Below, piece after piece: positions 24,811 through 33,693 of a stretch of 49,328 nucleotides of DNA (position 1 is its first letter; each line of letters begins with the position of its first letter). The notes beneath the pieces were generated by a model. It saw only the letters and a program-made list of their open reading frames with translations. It did no database searches and was not told the DNA's origin. The position numbers were made by a program, and so were the translations under genes. This DNA is from Clostridia bacterium (GTDB lineage Bacteria > Bacillota > Clostridia > Oscillospirales > CAG-272). The DNA is taken from assembly GCA_017938205.1 (NCBI GenBank), contig JAGBCA010000044.1:1-49328 (forward strand), given 5' to 3'.

Positions 24811-26736
24811 TTATTTTCCGAGATATGCTTCGCTTCGGAAGGTGATCTCGCCCTTGCATTTTTCGGTTTTGGTGAGCTTTATTTCCTTAACGGTCTTTTC
24901 CGTGGGGATCAGAATGCGGTAGGCGATGCTCTCATTTTCATCCAAATGGACGAGGGCGGTGCCGGCGGCCTCCATAATGCTCATAGGCGCGGCGTTGCCA
25001 TCATCGGCGGCGGCACCTGCGCAGGAGAAGCTTGGGCCGATGTTTTCGCCCCAGATGATGGGATATGTCATTTCACTGCCATCCGTGAAGGTGATGTGAT
25101 AATCTCCGATATGGAAGTCCTCACTTTCGATCCAATAGCCGCAGTCAAACGAGATATGTGGCATATCAAAGTCGCAGGAATGCTCGATGGCAAGGCAATT
25201 CTTCTTCAGCGTTTCGCGGTTGAAATGCTCGAACATCCATTTTGCAGAGGCGAGCATATTTTCGTTTTTCTTTGCCTGGTCATAGTCCTTGCTCCAGATC
25301 GCATAGGACACCTCGAAGAGCTTATAGTATGTAAAGGCTCTTTGCATAGAGAGCGGATCGAGGCTACCCCAGTTGGAGGTGCAAACGCCGTGGATGAGGC
25401 TCTTTTGCATACGCTCACGAAGATTTTTGAAGTTTCTTGGCTGCCAGTTTCCGTAGATCGCATGCCAGCCCATTTCGCGGTATTCGTCCTCAATGCCGTC
25501 GCCCAAGGAATAATACCAGTTCACGATTTCGATGTCCTTCGGCATTTTTTCGCGGCAGGAGAAGGTTTCGTGAACGTACCAAGCCTCCACGTCCGGATGC
25601 TCCTTTTTATATTCCTCAAATTGCTCAGGGGAATAGCAACGGAAGGCGTGTACCTCATAGGCTTTCCCATCAATGGTATTATGGCCCATCAGCTCGGGAT
25701 TTTTAACGTGATAGGCACCCGTTCCGCCGTGGAAATTGGAGCAAAGCTTATCGCCCCAGAACATGGTTTTCACGCCGTGCGAGGTGAGATGACCGTGTAT
25801 TTTCTTAATATCCGACAAAAAAAGCTCGGCAGTCGTCTTTTTTCTGCACTTTTCACAGAGCCCGAAAACGTAGCCCTCATCGTGGCCGACATTGATTCTC
25901 TTCGGCTTGAATACGCGGATAACGTCATCGAAGAGATCAAAGAGAAGCTTGTAGTAATCCTCGTTTGAGGGGCAGGCAAAGGAAGGCAGAGGCTCCTCGG
26001 AATCCTCGGCAAATTCGGGATGCGCATAGAGTATGTAGTCAGCGTGGGAGAGGCTGGGCATTTCGGGAATGACCTCGATATGGCGGGCTTCACAGTAATC
26101 AAGGATCTCTCGCATCTGCTCTTCGGTGAGGAAGTCCCCTTCTCCGACCTCGATATGGATGGAGTCCTTCGGGAACTTATAGCTTCTCTGCGTTGCGATC
26201 GCTTTTCCGTTCTGCGCCTTGAAGATCTTGCAGTATTCGATCCAGCCCTCATTGATCTCGGGGTGGGACTTATATTCAAAGCCGCCGCCGAGCTCCAGCA
26301 TCAGCATATTGTAGCCGAGAAGGAGGCAAAGATCGATCTGCGTTTTGAAGTATTCGATCGCGCTTTTGTGCGGCAGATAGCATTTATAGCCGCGCACCTC
26401 GCAGAGCGCACGCGCATAAAACACGCCCGTGGGAAGGCCCTCGTCATAGAGAGAAAGCAGCTTATGCGCGGCGTAAAGCTTGCTGATCGAGGTGGAATAA
26501 TAGATCTCTACTGCCGTTTCGCTTACGAAAACAAGATATTTATCAAAGCCGTCTTCAAGTGTTTCACCGAGAAGGGACTCTGCGCGAGCGATGCGCTCTG
26601 CCGTGATGGGCAGAAAGACAACCTCTGCGCCGCTCCCCGTGCAAAGGGGGCGAAGAAGATCCTCGGCAATTCCCTCGCCCGAAACGGCGGCAAGGGTGAT
26701 TTTTTCATCATATAGAAGCTTATTCGTGATATTCAT
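24811..26736 (-). CDS. GH20-type beta-N-acetylhexosaminidase-like protein
   Basis: 641 residues with no signal peptide, so probably cytosolic. Residues about 10-105 resemble the GH20b small domain; the TIM barrel follows, with ALCEVRGYKCYLPHKS, VIPEMPSLSHADYIL and RINVGHDEGYVFGLC near residue 283, where Asp-Glu is the expected catalytic pair of family 20. CEKC after it is unusual. A C-terminal strand-rich domain closes the protein. The ATG at 26736 has AGGAG upstream; an in-frame ATG at 26769 falls inside the -10 box, so it cannot be the start. Likely acts on imported GlcNAc- or GalNAc-containing oligosaccharides. Confidence 0.78.
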   Translation of the reverse strand: MNITNKLLYDEKITLAAVSGEGIAEDLLRPLCTGSGAEVVFLPITAERIARAESLLGETLEDGFDKYLVFVSETAVEIYYSTSISKLYAAHKLLSLYDEGLPTGVFYARALCEVRGYKCYLPHKSAIEYFKTQIDLCLLLGYNMLMLELGGGFEYKSHPEINEGWIEYCKIFKAQNGKAIATQRSYKFPKDSIHIEVGEGDFLTEEQMREILDYCEARHIEVIPEMPSLSHADYILYAHPEFAEDSEEPLPSFACPSNEDYYKLLFDLFDDVIRVFKPKRINVGHDEGYVFGLCEKCRKKTTAELFLSDIKKIHGHLTSHGVKTMFWGDKLCSNFHGGTGAYHVKNPELMGHNTIDGKAYEVHAFRCYSPEQFEEYKKEHPDVEAWYVHETFSCREKMPKDIEIVNWYYSLGDGIEDEYREMGWHAIYGNWQPRNFKNLRERMQKSLIHGVCTSNWGSLDPLSMQRAFTYYKLFEVSYAIWSKDYDQAKKNENMLASAKWMFEHFNRETLKKNCLAIEHSCDFDMPHISFDCGYWIESEDFHIGDYHITFTDGSEMTYPIIWGENIGPSFSCAGAAADDGNAAPMSIMEAAGTALVHLDENESIAYRILIPTEKTVKEIKLTKTEKCKGEITFRSEAYLGK

Positions 26737-26767
26737 TGTATTCTCCTGAGATGGATTTTTCTTTTTC

Positions 26768-26796
26768 ATAATAACATAAAAATGTTTGCGTGTCTA
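26768..26796 (-). promoter_or_regulatory. Promoter of the GH20 gene
   Basis: TAGACA (26791-26796), 17-base spacer, TATTAT (26768-26773), minus strand. It excludes the upstream ATG as a start codon. Confidence 0.65.
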
Positions 26797-26837
26797 TATA
26801 GATATTGCTTTTTTTTAGCATAATCTTGCTTTTCGAG

Positions 26838-28685
26838 TTATTTTTCAAGAAGCCGATGCGCGAGGGCTGCAAGCCTTGCAGGGGAAAGCCCTACGAAGTC
26901 ATAGAGATCGCAGGGAGAGGCGGGCTTTGCAAAGCCGTTCGCGATCGCGGCCACAGTGATCTTTTTCTCGGGAAGGAGAGTGGAAAGGATCATACCTGCA
27001 CCGCCGTTTTTGATTCCTTCCTCCACGAAGATCACGCGCTCGGCATCCGCAAGATAGGGGCGCAGGCGCTCGGCCGTTTTTTCATAGGGAGCAAGAGCTT
27101 CAAGAAGGATCGTGCCGCAAGAAATACCTTCGGCCGAAAGAATAACCTCAGCCGAGAGAACGCGCTCTGCGATCTGCCCATAGGTGATAAAGAGGACTTC
27201 GAGCGTTTTCCCACTCTCAAAATTCGCGCGAACACCAAAGCTCTCGTAGTCCCCATCCTTATAAAAGGTATCGCGGACGAGGGGGGACTCGGCGGCGTTG
27301 GGATAGCGGATCGCAACGGGAGCTTTCGCATCCTTTGTTTTTTCAAGAATGGCGCGAAGTGAGCCGAAGGTGGCAGGTGCGTAGATCGAAATGCCCGGAA
27401 TGTGCGAAAGAAACGCCACGTCAAAAATACCGTGATGGGTGGCACCGTCAGAGACTGCAAGTCCCGCGCGGTCGATCATCAGATGCACGGGCAGATTTTG
27501 CAAAGCAATATCGTGAAGAATGTTATCGTACCCTCTTTGCAGGAAGGTGGAATAGATCGCCACGTACGGAACCATGCCTGCCGCAGAAAGCCCTGCGGCG
27601 AAGGTGAGAGCGTGCGGCTCGGCGATACCAACGTCAAAATAGCGCGACGGATATTGCTCTCCGAAGGATGCAAGCCCTGTGCCGATCCCCATTGCCGCGG
27701 TAACCGCGACTACGCGCTCATTCTGCGAGGCATGCGTGGCAAGACTACCTGCAAAAACGCTGTGAAAGCTTTCCGAGCTCTCCTTATGAGACACGCTGTG
27801 AAACGCCTCAGGGTGCTCTTCTGCCAAGGAATATCCCTTTCCTTTTACAGTTTCAATATGAAGAACTACCGTTCTCCCGATTTCCTTTGCTTCAAGAAGC
27901 GCGTTGGAAAGCGCGGCGTAATCGTTGCCTACAACGGGGCCGAGATAGGTAAGTCCGAGGCTTTCAAAGTAGTTTGATTTATAAACCACACGCTTCACAA
28001 GCGACTTGAATCCCGAAAAAAGCCTTGTGAGCGGCTTGCCGATCAAGGGCAGATGCGCAAGGAAGGATTTCGTGCCGCGCTTGAAGCGGCGGTATTTGCG
28101 GGAGAGGCGCACGCCCGAAAGATAGGAGGCAAAGGCACCTTGATTTTTGGAGATAGACATACGGTTTTCGTTGAGAATGATGATCATCGGCAGATCGGGG
28201 CGGCAATTGTTCATCGCCTCGTGGATCATACCTCCGGTATATGCTCCGTCTCCGAGCACGCAGACAGTGAAGGCTTCCCTGCCTGCAAGCTTATCTGCCA
28301 CGGCAAAGCCGAGCGCCGCGGAGACTGACGTGGAGCTATGCCCTGCGCCAAAGGGATCATGCTCGCTTTCCGCGCGCGAGGTAAATCCCGAAAGTCCGCC
28401 CGGCTTGCGCAGGGTGGAAAAGCCGGACTTACGCCCCGTGATCAGCTTATGCACGTAGGCCTGATGGCCAACATCGAAAATAATGTGATCCTTCGGAGAA
28501 TCAAAGATGCGGTGCAATGCCACGGAAAGCTCAACCACACCGAGATTGGAGGCAAGGTGGCCGCCGTGCTCTTTCGCGTTTTCGATCAAAAATGCCCGAT
28601 ATTCCTCGCAAACGGCGGGCATTTCGTTCTCCGGGATGGCGCGCAGCTCTGCAGGTGAACTGATCGCATCGATATATTTACTCAT
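26838..28685 (-). CDS. dxs: 1-deoxy-D-xylulose-5-phosphate synthase
   Basis: Thiamine-diphosphate enzyme of the MEP isoprenoid pathway, joining pyruvate and glyceraldehyde 3-phosphate; 615 residues. Motifs: GGHLASNLGVVELSVALH, FDVGHQAYVHKLITGR, the cofactor loop LGDGAYTGGMIHEAMNN with NENRMSIS, the transketolase domain DVGIAEPHALTFAAGL with the TFLQRGYDN loop, and a C-terminal domain. The start ATG at 28685 lies inside the end of the AraC-type gene (8-base overlap), so the two are translationally coupled. In Bacillus dxs sits elsewhere (with xseB-ispA), so this placement under a sugar-type regulator is odd. Confidence 0.95.
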   Translation of the reverse strand: MSKYIDAISSPAELRAIPENEMPAVCEEYRAFLIENAKEHGGHLASNLGVVELSVALHRIFDSPKDHIIFDVGHQAYVHKLITGRKSGFSTLRKPGGLSGFTSRAESEHDPFGAGHSSTSVSAALGFAVADKLAGREAFTVCVLGDGAYTGGMIHEAMNNCRPDLPMIIILNENRMSISKNQGAFASYLSGVRLSRKYRRFKRGTKSFLAHLPLIGKPLTRLFSGFKSLVKRVVYKSNYFESLGLTYLGPVVGNDYAALSNALLEAKEIGRTVVLHIETVKGKGYSLAEEHPEAFHSVSHKESSESFHSVFAGSLATHASQNERVVAVTAAMGIGTGLASFGEQYPSRYFDVGIAEPHALTFAAGLSAAGMVPYVAIYSTFLQRGYDNILHDIALQNLPVHLMIDRAGLAVSDGATHHGIFDVAFLSHIPGISIYAPATFGSLRAILEKTKDAKAPVAIRYPNAAESPLVRDTFYKDGDYESFGVRANFESGKTLEVLFITYGQIAERVLSAEVILSAEGISCGTILLEALAPYEKTAERLRPYLADAERVIFVEEGIKNGGAGMILSTLLPEKKITVAAIANGFAKPASPCDLYDFVGLSPARLAALAHRLLEK

Positions 28686-29496
28686 CTGCGCAGTCTCCTT
28701 TTTTCTGAATGGTAAGCGGAGAGTGCCCCGTCACCTTCAGACAAGCGCGATAAAACGCGCTGTAATCCCCAAATCCTACGCGATAGGCTGCACCTGATGC
28801 CGTTTCGCCCGACTCCATCAGCTGCTTTGCATACATCACGCGCTTTTGCGTTAAGTAGCCGTGGATGGAAATGCCGTTATGCCGCTTGAAGGCACGGCAG
28901 AGATAATATTTACTGACGAAAAAATGCCCTGCGATCTTATCAAGAGACATATCCTTTTCAATATGCGTATTTAAATATTTGATCACACGCGCACCCAAGG
29001 CCTCGTTTTCCTCCGCCTTCGTGGTATCGGCCGTGGAAAGCAGAATGAGAATTTCAGAAAGGATCAGCTGGGCATAGGTGGCGTGATGCGATTTCGGAAG
29101 CGCGGCAAGCACCTCAAGCTTTTCAAACACCGAGGAAAGCGAGGGGGAAAGCGATGCTGCCGTATAAAAAAGGCCTCCCTCGCACAGATCAAAGTCCTCC
29201 ATGATCTTAGCGATCTCGGGCATCGCGGAGGGCGAGAAATTGATAATAAAGCGTGCATACGGCACGCCCGGATCGATCTCTACCGAATGATAGGTATATG
29301 GCGAGACCAAGATCAGCGTGCCGGAGCGCATTGCGTAGGTATTTCCTTCTATAATATAACGGCCGCGGCCGCCCACAACGTACAAAATTTCATAGGTATC
29401 GTGCAAATGCCGATGAAAATTTTCCGGCGAGGGCGTGGGGTCAGAGGCATAGCCGAGAGTCATGCTCGGAAAATGAAAGCCACAGGGTTTCAGCAT
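28678..29496 (-). CDS. AraC-family transcriptional regulator
   Basis: 272 residues. The N-terminal cupin-like sensing domain has HRHLHDTYEILYVVGGRGRY and SGTLILVSPYTYHSV; the C-terminal part has two helix-turn-helix units, SLDKIAGHFFVSKYYLCRAFKR and ASGAAYRVGFGDYSAFYRACLK followed by TGHSPLTI. It is divergently transcribed from the sugar operon at 29.67 kb, across about 170 bases holding both promoters, and so is the likely regulator of that operon. Its own transcript continues into dxs. Confidence 0.88.
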   Translation of the reverse strand: MLKPCGFHFPSMTLGYASDPTPSPENFHRHLHDTYEILYVVGGRGRYIIEGNTYAMRSGTLILVSPYTYHSVEIDPGVPYARFIINFSPSAMPEIAKIMEDFDLCEGGLFYTAASLSPSLSSVFEKLEVLAALPKSHHATYAQLILSEILILLSTADTTKAEENEALGARVIKYLNTHIEKDMSLDKIAGHFFVSKYYLCRAFKRHNGISIHGYLTQKRVMYAKQLMESGETASGAAYRVGFGDYSAFYRACLKVTGHSPLTIQKKGDCADE

Positions 29497-29537
29497 CGGT
29501 TACTCCTTTTATTTAAAATAAAAGTATTATTTTTATA

Positions 29538-29566
29538 ATTTTAGCACAAAAGAGCAATTTTTGCAA
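29538..29566 (-). promoter_or_regulatory. Promoter of the AraC-type gene and dxs
   Basis: TTGCAA (29561-29566), 17-base spacer, TAAAAT (29538-29543), minus strand. Confidence 0.65.
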
Positions 29567-29598
29567 TAGTTTTCACAAAAAAAGCAAATAACTTTGTC

Positions 29599-29627
29599 TT
29601 GCAATGTAATTCTTGCTATGATATACT
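29599..29627 (+). promoter_or_regulatory. Promoter of the sugar isomerase operon
   Basis: TTGCAA (29599-29604), 17-base spacer, TATACT (29622-29627), plus strand. The weak -35, identical to that of the divergent promoter, fits activator control. TTGCAATAG and TTGCAATGTAA recur 38 bases apart and may be AraC-type half sites. Confidence 0.7.
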
Positions 29628-29665
29628 ATATACAGTAATGATTGATTCTCAAAGGAGACTATGTT

Positions 29666-30418
29666 ATGAGACTGGGTGCACAGTTTTATTCTATTCGAAA
29701 CCATACGCAGACACCTGACGGCGTTGAGGATGCCTTTCGCGAGATGAAGGAGATCGGCTATCAGACCGTTCAGCTTTCGGCGATCTGCCAAATGGATGCA
29801 GGCGAGCTGAAAAGGATCAGCGAAAAATACGCACTCCCCATCGTTACTACGCACACACCCGCCGCACGCATTCTGAATGAGACCGATGCGGTGATCGCAG
29901 AGCATAAGCTCTTCGGCTGCCCTGAGATCGGCATTGGATCGATGCCGCCGGAATATCACGGCTCGGTCGAGGGTGTCAGAAATTTCATCAAGGATTTCAC
30001 GCCCGCGATGAAAAAGATCAGAGCGGCAGGCCTCCGCTTCGCTTACCACAACCACGCATTTGAATTTGACGATCTTGGCGGCACGAATGCATACGAAATT
30101 CTGATCACCGAGATGCCTGACCTTTTCTTCATTGTTGACACCTATTGGCTTCGCTATGCGGGGCAGGACATTGAAAAAACGATCGAAAGACTGAAGGATA
30201 GGATCGTTTCCGTACACTTCAAGGATATGGCAAGTGAGCCTCAGGGAGCGATCTGCCCCTGCGGTGACGGCGTGATCGACTTTCAGCCGATCCTCTCTCT
30301 TTGCGACCGTCTTTCCATTCCCGAGGCACTCGTTGAGCAGGACAATGCACCCGACACGGACTCTTATCTTTGCATGAAGAAGAGCTTTGAGGGGCTTCGA
30401 AGCATCTTCGGACTTTGA
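29666..30418 (+). CDS. Sugar phosphate isomerase/epimerase (IolE/xylose-isomerase-like)
   Basis: About 250 residues forming an AP-endonuclease-2-type TIM barrel. Metal-site segments in order: LRFAYHNHAFEF (His), PDLFFIVDTYWL (Asp), IVSVHFKDM (His) and IPEALVEQDNAP (Glu). The ATG at 29666 is chosen; AAAGGAG lies upstream and an earlier GTG/ATG would sit in the ribosome binding site. First gene of an operon with a second isomerase, a Gfo/Idh dehydrogenase and an SDR. Substrate unknown, plausibly a keto-sugar or inositol-like compound. Confidence 0.85.
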   Translation: MRLGAQFYSIRNHTQTPDGVEDAFREMKEIGYQTVQLSAICQMDAGELKRISEKYALPIVTTHTPAARILNETDAVIAEHKLFGCPEIGIGSMPPEYHGSVEGVRNFIKDFTPAMKKIRAAGLRFAYHNHAFEFDDLGGTNAYEILITEMPDLFFIVDTYWLRYAGQDIEKTIERLKDRIVSVHFKDMASEPQGAICPCGDGVIDFQPILSLCDRLSIPEALVEQDNAPDTDSYLCMKKSFEGLRSIFGL

Positions 30419-30433
30419 TCGGAGGAAAACAAA

Positions 30434-31312
30434 ATGGCAGAGTTTTTCTTCTCCGCCTTTGCGGATGAGGCGGCAGATGATCTTGCAGGTCAGATCGCGG
30501 CACTCAAGCGCAACGGCATTGGCTATATCGAGCCGAGATTTATTGATAAAAAGGGCATCCTCACCCTCACCGAGGAAGAGCTTTTTGATATGAAAAAGCA
30601 GCTGGATGCCGCAGACATCAAGGTTGGCTCTCTGGGCTCTCCGATCGGAAAGTATCCCATTGAGGATCCGTTTGAGATCCATCTTGAGGATTTCAAAAAG
30701 GCGCTACGCGCGGCTAAGATACTCGGAACGGATAAGATCCGTATGTTCAGCTTCTTTCACAAGGAGACCTCCCTTGCAGATGCACGCGCAGAGGTCATAC
30801 ACCGTCTTAGCGTGATGGCAGAGATGGCGAAGGCCGAGGGCATAACCCTCTGCCACGAGAACGAATCGCATATTTACGGCGAACAGCCCACGGAGGTCAA
30901 GGATATACTTGAAAGCGTTCCTGCGCTTGGAGGCATTTTTGATGCCGCCAACTTCGTTATGGAGGGCGCGAATGCAATGGAAGGCGCAAGGGCAACGCTT
31001 CCCTCTCTTCGGTACATTCATATCAAGGATGCGCACCATGCGAGCCAGACCATTCTGCCCGCAGGCGAGGGCGAGGGACAAATCCTTGACGTTCTGGATC
31101 TTGTGAATGAGACCTATGACAGACCGATCATGCTGACACTCGAGCCGCATCTCAACCAATTTACGGCGTTTGCAAGCATTGATACGCATGAACTAAAGGG
31201 AAAATATTCCTTTAAGGATAACACGGAGTCCTTTGATTTTGCAGTGAAGGCCTTGGAGGCGCTGCTTACAAAGGGTGGATATAAAAAGGAGAACGGACGA
31301 TGGAAAAAGTGA
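30434..31312 (+). CDS. Second sugar phosphate isomerase/epimerase
   Basis: 292 residues, the same fold but only distantly related to its neighbour. Metal-site segments: ITLCHENESHIYG, LGGIFDAANFVMEG, YIHIKDAHH and IMLTLEPHLNQF. The N terminus FFFSAFADEAADDLAGQIAA is typical of the xylose-isomerase-like TIM barrel family. AGGA precedes the ATG. Its 3' end overlaps the next gene by 13 bases, so the two are coupled. Presumably acts in the same catabolic route. Confidence 0.85.
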   Translation: MAEFFFSAFADEAADDLAGQIAALKRNGIGYIEPRFIDKKGILTLTEEELFDMKKQLDAADIKVGSLGSPIGKYPIEDPFEIHLEDFKKALRAAKILGTDKIRMFSFFHKETSLADARAEVIHRLSVMAEMAKAEGITLCHENESHIYGEQPTEVKDILESVPALGGIFDAANFVMEGANAMEGARATLPSLRYIHIKDAHHASQTILPAGEGEGQILDVLDLVNETYDRPIMLTLEPHLNQFTAFASIDTHELKGKYSFKDNTESFDFAVKALEALLTKGGYKKENGRWKK

Positions 31313-32454
31313 GATTTGGCGTCATCGGATGCGGAAATATTGCGCAGAACCACACGAAAAACTTTGAAACGGGAAAGGTGAAGGACGGTGTTATCACCGC
31401 GATCTGTGACATAAATCCCGAAAAATACGAGGCGTTGAATGCCGCCTACGACAACAAATTTAAAACCTTTACCGATGCAAGGGAGATGCTTAGCTCCGGC
31501 CTTGTGGATGCCGTGATCATCTGCACGCCGCACTATCTTCACCCCGAGCTTGCGATCGCCGCTATGGATGCAGGCATTCATTGCATCGTTGAAAAGCCTG
31601 CGGGCGTATATACCTTGCAGGTTAAGGAAATGCTTGAAAGAGCGAAGACAGCAAAAACAAAGCTTTCCATGATGTTCAATCAGAGAACCAATCCCGCTTT
31701 CAAGAAGATGCGGCAGATGGTGGCAGACGGAGAGATCGGCGACATCAAGCGAACCAACTGGATCATTACCAACTGGTATCGCACGCAGGAATACTACGAC
31801 AGCGGCTCCTGGCGCGCGACCTGGGCCGGCGAGGGCGGCGGCGTTCTTTACAATCAGGCCCCCCATCAGCTCGACCTCTTCCAATGGATCGCAGGCATGA
31901 TGCCTTCTCGCGTGCACGCCTTCTGCCATTTCGGAAAGTGGCATAACATTGAGGTAGAGGACGATGTTACCTGCTACGTGGAATATCCGAACGGTGCGAC
32001 CGGCGTTTTCATCACCACGACGGCGGATGCGCCCGGCACGAACCGCTTTGAGATCACGGGAACAAAGGGCAAGCTCGTTTTTGAAAATGACAAGCTTTAT
32101 TTCACCGAGCTGGAGCTGAACGAGCGCGAGCATTGCTTTGCTACCAACATTGCCTTCAATGCACCGCCCGCAAAGCCTATGGTTGAAATTCCTATCGAGG
32201 GCGACAATCCTCAGCACGCAGGCGTTTGCAACAACTTTATTGATGCGATCCTTGGCAAAGGCGAGCTTCTTGCTCCCGTGGAGGACGGTATCAACGGCGT
32301 TATTCTCGCAAACTCTATGCTTCTCTCCTCTTGGCTTGGAAAAACGATCGATCTTCCCTTCGATGACGAGCTTTTCTACGAGGAGCTGAAGAAGAGGATC
32401 GCCGTTTCGAAGCCGCATCCCGTGAAGGATAAGGTTGCGCAGTACGGCGCATAG
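31300..32454 (+). CDS. Gfo/Idh/MocA family NAD(P)-dependent dehydrogenase
   Basis: 384 residues. The Rossmann motif VRFGVIGCGNIAQNHTKNF is N-terminal, the conserved catalytic-region motif EKPAGVYTLQVKEM follows near residue 103, and the C-terminal alpha/beta domain has GGVLYNQAPHQLDLFQWI, where the histidine is expected to be catalytic. The length is slightly above the family norm. It oxidises or reduces a sugar, sugar acid or inositol and overlaps the preceding isomerase gene. Confidence 0.9.
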   Translation: MEKVRFGVIGCGNIAQNHTKNFETGKVKDGVITAICDINPEKYEALNAAYDNKFKTFTDAREMLSSGLVDAVIICTPHYLHPELAIAAMDAGIHCIVEKPAGVYTLQVKEMLERAKTAKTKLSMMFNQRTNPAFKKMRQMVADGEIGDIKRTNWIITNWYRTQEYYDSGSWRATWAGEGGGVLYNQAPHQLDLFQWIAGMMPSRVHAFCHFGKWHNIEVEDDVTCYVEYPNGATGVFITTTADAPGTNRFEITGTKGKLVFENDKLYFTELELNEREHCFATNIAFNAPPAKPMVEIPIEGDNPQHAGVCNNFIDAILGKGELLAPVEDGINGVILANSMLLSSWLGKTIDLPFDDELFYEELKKRIAVSKPHPVKDKVAQYGA

Positions 32455-32570
32455 CCCTCTCAGTCACCTACGGTGACAGCTTCTCGCTGAAGCTCGGTCA
32501 CAGAACGGCTCTTGCGTTATTAACGCAATTCACCACCGTTCTGTCGCTATGCTACCCAAAGGGAGAGCCT
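32455..32570 (+). repeat. Intergenic palindromic repeat, CCCTCTC family, copy 2
   Basis: Starts directly after the dehydrogenase stop with CCCTCTCAGTCACC and ends GCTACCCAAAGGGAGAG, the outer arms pairing (CCCTCTC/GGGAGAG). Inner hairpins CACCTACGGTG, GCGTTATTAACGC and AGAACGG...CCGTTCT are clear. Related to the element at 11424-11544. Confidence 0.6.
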
Positions 32571-32612
32571 TAATCAAAACACTATAAAAAGAAAACGAAA
32601 GGAAATATAAAT

Positions 32613-33464
32613 ATGAATCTTCCATTTTCTATTGATCTGAAGGATAAGGTAGCTGTTGTTACCGGTGCAGGCGGTGTTCTCTGCTCTATTTTTGCCGAGG
32701 CCATTGCGGCTTGCGGCGCAAAGGTTGCGCTTCTCGATCTTAACGAAACGGCCGCAGAGGCAGTTGCGGAAAGAATCAGAAATGCGGGCGGCGAGGCCAT
32801 CGCGGTTAAGACCAACTGTCTTGAAAAGGAAAGCATTGAAGCGGCAAAGGTTGCCGTTGACAAGGCGTTTGGCGCTTGTGACATTCTGATCAACGGTGCA
32901 GGCGGCAACAATCCCAGAGCGACTACGGATGATGAGACCTTCAATCCCGAGAGCCTTGACAAGCTTGAGGGAAAGAATTTCTTCAATCTCTCTGCCGATG
33001 GCTTCCGCTTTGTATTTGATCTGAACGTAACCGCCGCCGTGCTGACCACGCAGGTATTCGCGCTGGATATGACCAAGAAGGGCGCAGGAAATATCATCAA
33101 CATCTCCTCGATGAACGCATACCGTCCTCTCACAAAGATCCCCGCTTACAGCTCCGCAAAGGCAGCCGTTTCCAACCTCACGCAGTGGCTTGCCGTTCAC
33201 TTTGCAGGCACCGGCATCCGCGTGAACGCCATTGCCCCCGGCTTCTTCTGCACGAATCAGAACAGAGCCCTGCTCTTCAACGATGACGGAACCCCCACCG
33301 CGCGTACGGGCAAGATCCTTGCCGCTACGCCCATGCACCGCTTCGGCGAAAGCGAGGAGCTGCTTGGCGGTCTTCTCTTCCTTCTTTCCGACAAGGCAGC
33401 AGGCTTCGTTACCGGCGTTGTTCTTCCCGTTGACGGAGGCTTCTCCGCTTATTCGGGCGTATAA
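32613..33464 (+). CDS. SDR-family oxidoreductase, possibly mannonate/fructuronate type
   Basis: 283 residues. Cofactor motif VVTGAGGVLCSIFAEAIA (the G-x-x-x-G-x-G pattern), NGAGG, catalytic Ser in NIINISSMNAY and the Tyr-Lys pair in YSSAKAA, C-terminal GFVTGVVLPVDGGFSAYSGV. The layout DLKDKVAVVTG...GGNNPRATT and the FFCTNQNRALLFNDDG insert resemble the D-mannonate oxidoreductase (UxuB/YjmF) SDRs of Bacillus; I hold this only moderately. AAAGGAAA precedes the ATG. It is separated from the dehydrogenase by a repeat element but probably belongs to the same transcript. Confidence 0.75.
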   Translation: MNLPFSIDLKDKVAVVTGAGGVLCSIFAEAIAACGAKVALLDLNETAAEAVAERIRNAGGEAIAVKTNCLEKESIEAAKVAVDKAFGACDILINGAGGNNPRATTDDETFNPESLDKLEGKNFFNLSADGFRFVFDLNVTAAVLTTQVFALDMTKKGAGNIINISSMNAYRPLTKIPAYSSAKAAVSNLTQWLAVHFAGTGIRVNAIAPGFFCTNQNRALLFNDDGTPTARTGKILAATPMHRFGESEELLGGLLFLLSDKAAGFVTGVVLPVDGGFSAYSGV

Positions 33465-33485
33465 GTTCAGATTTTTCCGATATAG

Positions 33486-33522
33486 AGATAGAGGGTGGCT
33501 CAAGATGAGCCACCCTCTATCT
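33486..33522 (+). terminator. Strong hairpin after the SDR gene
   Basis: Perfect 17-bp stem (AGATAGAGGGTGGCTCA and its complement) with a three-base loop AGA, 22 bases after the stop. There is no T-run, so it may be a 3'-end protecting hairpin rather than a full intrinsic terminator. Confidence 0.55.
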
Positions 33523-33605
33523 TCGTTGCGACGGGAGCAAAATTTCTCGCCTGCGGCGCAAGATGCTTTGCATCTTTTGGTCACGCCGCTTCGCTACCCC
33601 GCCTT

Positions 33606-33647
33606 ACAAGGAAGGCTTGCTTCCTGCTTCGTTTGAGCATTTTTTCG
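33606..33647 (+). repeat. 42-bp direct repeat, left copy (type B)
   Basis: Perfect match to 34287-34328. It begins ACAAGGAAGGCTTGCTTCCT, which contains the hairpin AGGAAGGCTTGCTTCCT, and ends GAGCATTTTTTCG. The two copies bracket the transposase gene. Confidence 0.85.
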
Positions 33648-33671
33648 GCGGGAGCAAAGCCCCCGCCCTAC
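33646..33671 (+). repeat. REP palindrome type A, left of the transposase
   Basis: Reads CGGCGGGAGCAAAG then CCCCCGCCCTAC; on the minus strand GTAG precedes the palindrome. It abuts the type-B repeat. Confidence 0.75.
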
Positions 33672-33693
33672 ATAATAACGAAAGAACGAATCG

